Shown here piece after piece: positions 5,688 to 8,721 of a DNA stretch of 8,721 bases. The stretch is from an uncultured Lachnospiraceae bacterium (lineage in GTDB: Bacteria > Bacillota > Clostridia > Lachnospirales > Lachnospiraceae), in NCBI GenBank assembly GCA_947625995.1, contig CANQQN010000072.1, forward strand, positions 1-8,721, given 5' to 3'. Below the pieces are notes generated by a model, which had not been told where the DNA came from, searched no databases, and saw only the letters and a list, made by a program, of their open reading frames with translations. Both the position numbers and the translations under genes were made by a program. Every line of letters starts with the position of its first letter. Within the stretch, counting starts at the first letter, position 1.

Positions 5688-5706
5688 CTTAATCTTAGGA
5701 TCTTAT

Positions 5707-8175
5707 TTACTCCTCATCCATATTTACGGTCACCTTATCCAGATGCCAGATCTCATCTACATACTCCTGAATGGTCCTGTCGGAAGTGAACTTCCCGCTG
5801 CAGGCCACGTTCAGGATGGCGCTCTTTGCCCAGCCGGCCTCATCTCTGTAGGCTTCTTCCACCTTGTCATGGGCTTCCGCGTAAGAGCGGAAATCCTTCA
5901 GGATAAAGTACGTATCGGCTCTGTCGCTGCTCTTTGTGTTCAGCAGGGAATTGTAGATATCCCTGAACAGTTCCGGATCCTGCGGCGCATAGTAGCCGTT
6001 GATCAGCTGCATCAGCACCTGACGAATATCCTGATCGGTGTTGAAGATCTCCATAGGATTGTAGCCGCCCTTATTCTCATAATTGATGACTTCATCGGAG
6101 GAAAGACCGAAGATAAAAGCGTTGTTGTCGCCCACTTCCTCCACGATCTCCACGTTTGCGCCGTCCATGGTGCCGATGGTCAGGGCGCCGTTCAACATAA
6201 ACTTCATGTTGCCGGTACCGGAAGCCTCTTTACTTGCGGTGGAGATCTGTTCGCTGACGTCCGCCGCCGCAAAGATGATCTCTGCGTTGGACACGCGGTA
6301 GTTTTCGATAAACACCACCTTCAGCTTCCCTTCAATGGATTTATCGTTATTGATCACATCTGCAACCGCATTGATCAGCTTAATGGTCAGCTTTGCGCGC
6401 TTATAGCCGGCGGCCGCCTTCGCGCCAAAGATAAAGGTTCTGGGATAGAAGTCCATCTCCGGATGTTCCTTGATCTTATTATACAGATACATCACATGAA
6501 GAATGTTCAAAAGCTGGCGCTTGTATTCGTGAAGTCTCTTTACCTGCACGTCAAAGATGGAGCGGGGATCCACGTCAATCCCATTGTGGGCTTTGATATA
6601 AGCCGCCAAACGTACCTTGTTCTGGTACTTGATATTCATAAATTCCTGCTGCGCCTTCTCATCGTCGGCATAAATGGCAAGCTTGTGAATCTGGGGCAGA
6701 TCCGTGATCCATTCGGGACCGATATGATCCGTTACCCACGCAGCCAACAGGGGATTTCCATGAAGCAGGAACCTTCTCTGGGTAATTCCGTTGGTCTTAT
6801 TGTTGAATTTCTCCGGCATCATCTCATAGAAATCTTTCAGTTCCTGATGCTTCAGGATCTCTGTGTGGAGGCGGGCAACGCCGTTTACGGAATAGCCGGC
6901 CGCAATGGCAAGGTGGGCCATCTTCACCTGACCGTCATAAATGATCGCCATCTTGCGAACCTTCTCATGATTGCCGGGATATTTCTTCTGGATCTCAATG
7001 ATAAACCGACGGTTGATCTCCTCCACGATCTGGTAAATACGGGGCAACAGTCTGGAGAATAGTTCGATGGGCCATTTTTCCAGCGCCTCCGACATAATGG
7101 TGTGGTTTGTATAGGCACAGGTCTTTGTGGTCACCGCCCACGCTTCATCCCAAGAAAGTTTCTCCTCATCCACCAGAATACGCATCAGTTCCGCCACGGT
7201 AACGGTAGGATGGGTATCGTTTAGCTGGAAGGTTACTTTTTCATAAAGCTTACGGATATCATCATGGGAATCCTTATATTTCTTCACCGCTGTCTGAATA
7301 CTTGCGGAAATAAAGAAGTACTGCTGCTTTAAGCGCAGTTCCTTACCTGCGTAATGATTGTCGTTGGGGTAAAGCACCTCCACGATATTTCTGGCAAGAT
7401 TCTCCTGCTCGACGGCCTTCTGGTAATCGCCCTTGTCGAAGGAATCCAGCTGGAAGCAGTTCACCGGCTCCGCATCCCAGATGCGCAGGGTGTTCACCAT
7501 GTTGTTGCCGTAGCCTACGATGGGAATATCGTAAGGCACCGCCATAACAGACTGATAATCCTTCTGCACAAAGATATGATGACCGTTCTCGTCGCTCTCC
7601 ACAGCCACATAACCGCCGAATTTGACTTCCGTAGCATATTCGGGACGGCGAAGCTCAAAAGGATTGCCGTTCTTTAACCAGTTATCCGGCACCTCTACCT
7701 GATAGCCGTCTCTGATCTTCTGCTTAAACATTCCGTAGCGGTAACGGATGCCGCAGCCATAAGCCGCATAGCCCAACGTCGCAAGAGAATCCAGAAAACA
7801 TGCCGCCAGACGTCCCAGGCCGCCGTTTCCAAGGGCGGGGTCCGGCTCCTGATCCTCGATCACATTCAGGTCAAATCCAAGCTCCTCCAGCGCTTCCTTC
7901 ACCTGCTCGTAAGCACAGAGATTGATCAGGTTGTTGCCAAGGGCGCGGCCCATGAGAAACTCCATGGAAAGATAGTACACGATCTTGGGATCCTGCTGCT
8001 CGAAGGCGCTCTGGGTGGCCATCCACTGGTCAATGATCACATCCTTCACCGCGTAGGCAACTGCCTGAAACAGCTGCTGCTGGTTGGCTTCCTTCACCTT
8101 TTTGCGGAACAACGCTTTCACGTTGTCCTTTACCTGTTGTTTGAAATGTTCCTTTTCAAAAAAAATCTCGTTCAT
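5707..8175 (-). CDS. glgP: Glycogen/starch/maltodextrin phosphorylase (GT35)
   Basis: An 822-residue cytoplasmic enzyme that removes terminal alpha-1,4-linked glucose from glycogen or maltodextrin with phosphate, giving glucose 1-phosphate. The length is normal for bacterial GlgP/MalP. Conserved segments in order are YLSMEFLMGRAL (68-79), ALGNGGLGRLAACFLDS (114-130), LNDTHPT, the NKTNGITQRR region, VKRLHEYKRQ, and the phosphorylase signature EASGTGNMKFMLN carrying the pyridoxal-phosphate lysine K658. The start is the ATG at 8173-8175. GGAGG lies five bases upstream. The in-frame TTG four codons earlier overlaps that GGAGG and is therefore unlikely to be used. No other glycogen genes adjoin it; the nearest neighbour upstream on the same strand is ileS, 72 bp away. 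The sequence does not settle whether glycogen or maltodextrin is the preferred substrate. Confidence 0.97.
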   Translation of the reverse strand: MNEIFFEKEHFKQQVKDNVKALFRKKVKEANQQQLFQAVAYAVKDVIIDQWMATQSAFEQQDPKIVYYLSMEFLMGRALGNNLINLCAYEQVKEALEELGFDLNVIEDQEPDPALGNGGLGRLAACFLDSLATLGYAAYGCGIRYRYGMFKQKIRDGYQVEVPDNWLKNGNPFELRRPEYATEVKFGGYVAVESDENGHHIFVQKDYQSVMAVPYDIPIVGYGNNMVNTLRIWDAEPVNCFQLDSFDKGDYQKAVEQENLARNIVEVLYPNDNHYAGKELRLKQQYFFISASIQTAVKKYKDSHDDIRKLYEKVTFQLNDTHPTVTVAELMRILVDEEKLSWDEAWAVTTKTCAYTNHTIMSEALEKWPIELFSRLLPRIYQIVEEINRRFIIEIQKKYPGNHEKVRKMAIIYDGQVKMAHLAIAAGYSVNGVARLHTEILKHQELKDFYEMMPEKFNNKTNGITQRRFLLHGNPLLAAWVTDHIGPEWITDLPQIHKLAIYADDEKAQQEFMNIKYQNKVRLAAYIKAHNGIDVDPRSIFDVQVKRLHEYKRQLLNILHVMYLYNKIKEHPEMDFYPRTFIFGAKAAAGYKRAKLTIKLINAVADVINNDKSIEGKLKVVFIENYRVSNAEIIFAAADVSEQISTASKEASGTGNMKFMLNGALTIGTMDGANVEIVEEVGDNNAFIFGLSSDEVINYENKGGYNPMEIFNTDQDIRQVLMQLINGYYAPQDPELFRDIYNSLLNTKSSDRADTYFILKDFRSYAEAHDKVEEAYRDEAGWAKSAILNVACSGKFTSDRTIQEYVDEIWHLDKVTVNMDEE

Positions 8176-8194
8176 ATTTACCTCCAAAATTACT

Positions 8195-8214
8195 ATATCT
8201 GATATTAAGATATC
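8195..8214. promoter_or_regulatory. Clustered ATATC/GATAT half-sites upstream of glgP, possible operator
   Basis: The sequence holds ATATC (8195-8199), T, GATAT (8201-8205), TAAG, ATATC (8210-8214): three alternating copies of a 5-bp half-site that make two overlapping inverted repeats. They lie 20-40 bp upstream of the glgP ATG, where a promoter would be expected. I cannot identify a convincing -35/-10 pair here. TATAGT at 8192-8197 (minus strand) is too close to the ribosome binding site. The role is uncertain, and AT-rich sequence makes such short repeats easy to obtain by chance. Confidence 0.25.
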
Positions 8215-8247
8215 CGTTTTAAAAAGGGGTTTGATCCAGGTTCCCTA

Positions 8248-8721
8248 TCATAACCGTTTTACGCCGATGGTAACCTTTTCTTTATTGATATTCCACTCCT
8301 TCGCGTAACCGTCGATCACGTTCGTGATCTCCTCCGCCATAACTTCTCTGCAGATCTCGTCTCTGTTTGCATCCATCAGCACCTCGATCTTCGCATTTCC
8401 CGTATGGGAGACAACGATCCTGTCCGTAACTTCAAAACCGGCTTCCTTGCGCATGGTCTGGATCTTGCTGATGATCTCCCTCACAAAGCCTTCCTCCAGA
8501 AGGGCGGTGGTCAGGTTGGTGTCGAGAACCACACAGATCTCACCTTCCCGCTCGGACACATAACCTTCCTTCTGGGCGGTATCGATGAGCAGGTCGTCCT
8601 TGGTAAGCTCCACGGCCTGACCGTTTACGGTCAGCTTCAAAAGTCCGGTCTCATTCAGTTCATCCATGGCAACGTTGCCGTCCAGTTCCGAAAGAGCGCT
8701 CTTAATGCCTCCCAGCAGCTT
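8248..8721 (-). CDS. ileS: Isoleucyl-tRNA synthetase, C-terminal part (5' end outside the window)
   Basis: The reading frame is open from the right edge, beginning KLLGGIKSALSELDGN at 8721, and ends with TGA at 8248-8250, giving 157 residues. An internal ATG at 8665-8667 is not the true start, because the frame continues upstream without a stop. The sequence fits the tail of the long, eukaryote-like (type 2) IleRS. It has a GLLKLTVNGQAVELTKDDL segment, then EICVVLDTNLTTALLEEGFVRE, KIQTMRKEAGFEVTDRI and the terminal KEWNINKEKVTIGVKRL. It lacks the C-terminal zinc-binding cysteines of the common bacterial type 1 enzyme. IleRS charges tRNA-Ile with isoleucine in the cytoplasm; this tail would help bind the tRNA. 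The catalytic HIGH and KMSKS motifs lie outside the window. No strong terminator was seen between this gene and glgP, so some read-through is possible. Confidence 0.88.
   Translation of the reverse strand, partial: KLLGGIKSALSELDGNVAMDELNETGLLKLTVNGQAVELTKDDLLIDTAQKEGYVSEREGEICVVLDTNLTTALLEEGFVREIISKIQTMRKEAGFEVTDRIVVSHTGNAKIEVLMDANRDEICREVMAEEITNVIDGYAKEWNINKEKVTIGVKRL

Noticed and set aside
5551..7062. Open plus-strand frame of 503 codons overlapping the mutS2 end and antisense to glgP
   Set aside because: It crosses the terminator at 5661-5687, has no domain signature, and is explained by the strongly conserved glgP on the other strand.
8176..8187. TTG start four codons upstream of the glgP ATG
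   Set aside because: The TTG overlaps the GGAGG ribosome binding site that serves the ATG at 8173-8175.
8219..8247. Possible ileS terminator with GGG/CCC pairing before a T-run on the minus strand
   Set aside because: Only about 4 bp pair around a long loop, too weak to call a terminator.

Overview
The window reads as chromosomal backbone of a Gram-positive anaerobe of the class Clostridia, most likely a Lachnospiraceae-type gut bacterium. The grounds are a YhaM-type nuclease, a MutS2, an RlmD/RlmCD-type methyltransferase with a C-terminal tail that I associate from memory with Lachnospiraceae, a eukaryote-like (type 2) IleRS tail, AGGAG-type ribosome binding sites, sigma-A-type promoters and moderate GC. 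No phage, plasmid, insertion sequence, CRISPR array, tRNA or rRNA gene is visible.

Layout, left to right. At 1-63, minus strand, lie a strong ribosome binding site and a perfect-consensus promoter for a gene that starts just beyond the left edge; an 18-bp inverted repeat overlaps its -35 box. At 72-111 is an intrinsic terminator for the next unit. At 120-2840, minus strand, is a tight two-gene unit, yhaM then rlmD, with only 3 bp between stop and start. It joins an RNA exonuclease with a 23S rRNA uridine methyltransferase. The 396-bp gap at 2841-3236 is divergent: a plausible yhaM promoter on the minus strand, and a good mutS2 promoter on the plus strand followed by a leader of about 220 nt packed with strong, partly mutually exclusive hairpins. 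mutS2 (3237-5609, plus) follows. It converges on glgP (5707-8175, minus) across one symmetrical 11-bp-stem terminator. Upstream of glgP, on the same strand, is the 3' end of ileS, cut by the right edge.

The protein-coding genes are conserved housekeeping functions: RNA decay, rRNA modification, DNA recombination or ribosome rescue, glycogen breakdown and tRNA charging. The least explained part is the mutS2 leader. A Shine-Dalgarno-like segment GGAGCGT (3146-3152), an ACGCTCC segment (3215-3221) and the true ribosome binding site GGAG (3227-3230) form a possible anti-anti-SD / anti-SD / SD arrangement. An 8-nt segment GATGAGAA also has two identical candidate partners. This would fit an undescribed cis-regulatory RNA, but a dispersed palindromic repeat that happens to sit there is a serious alternative. 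Other points of note are the roughly 94-residue C-terminal extension of RlmD, the altered LDLRG-equivalent motif in the MutS2 Smr domain, and the operator-like repeats at the left edge and upstream of glgP.
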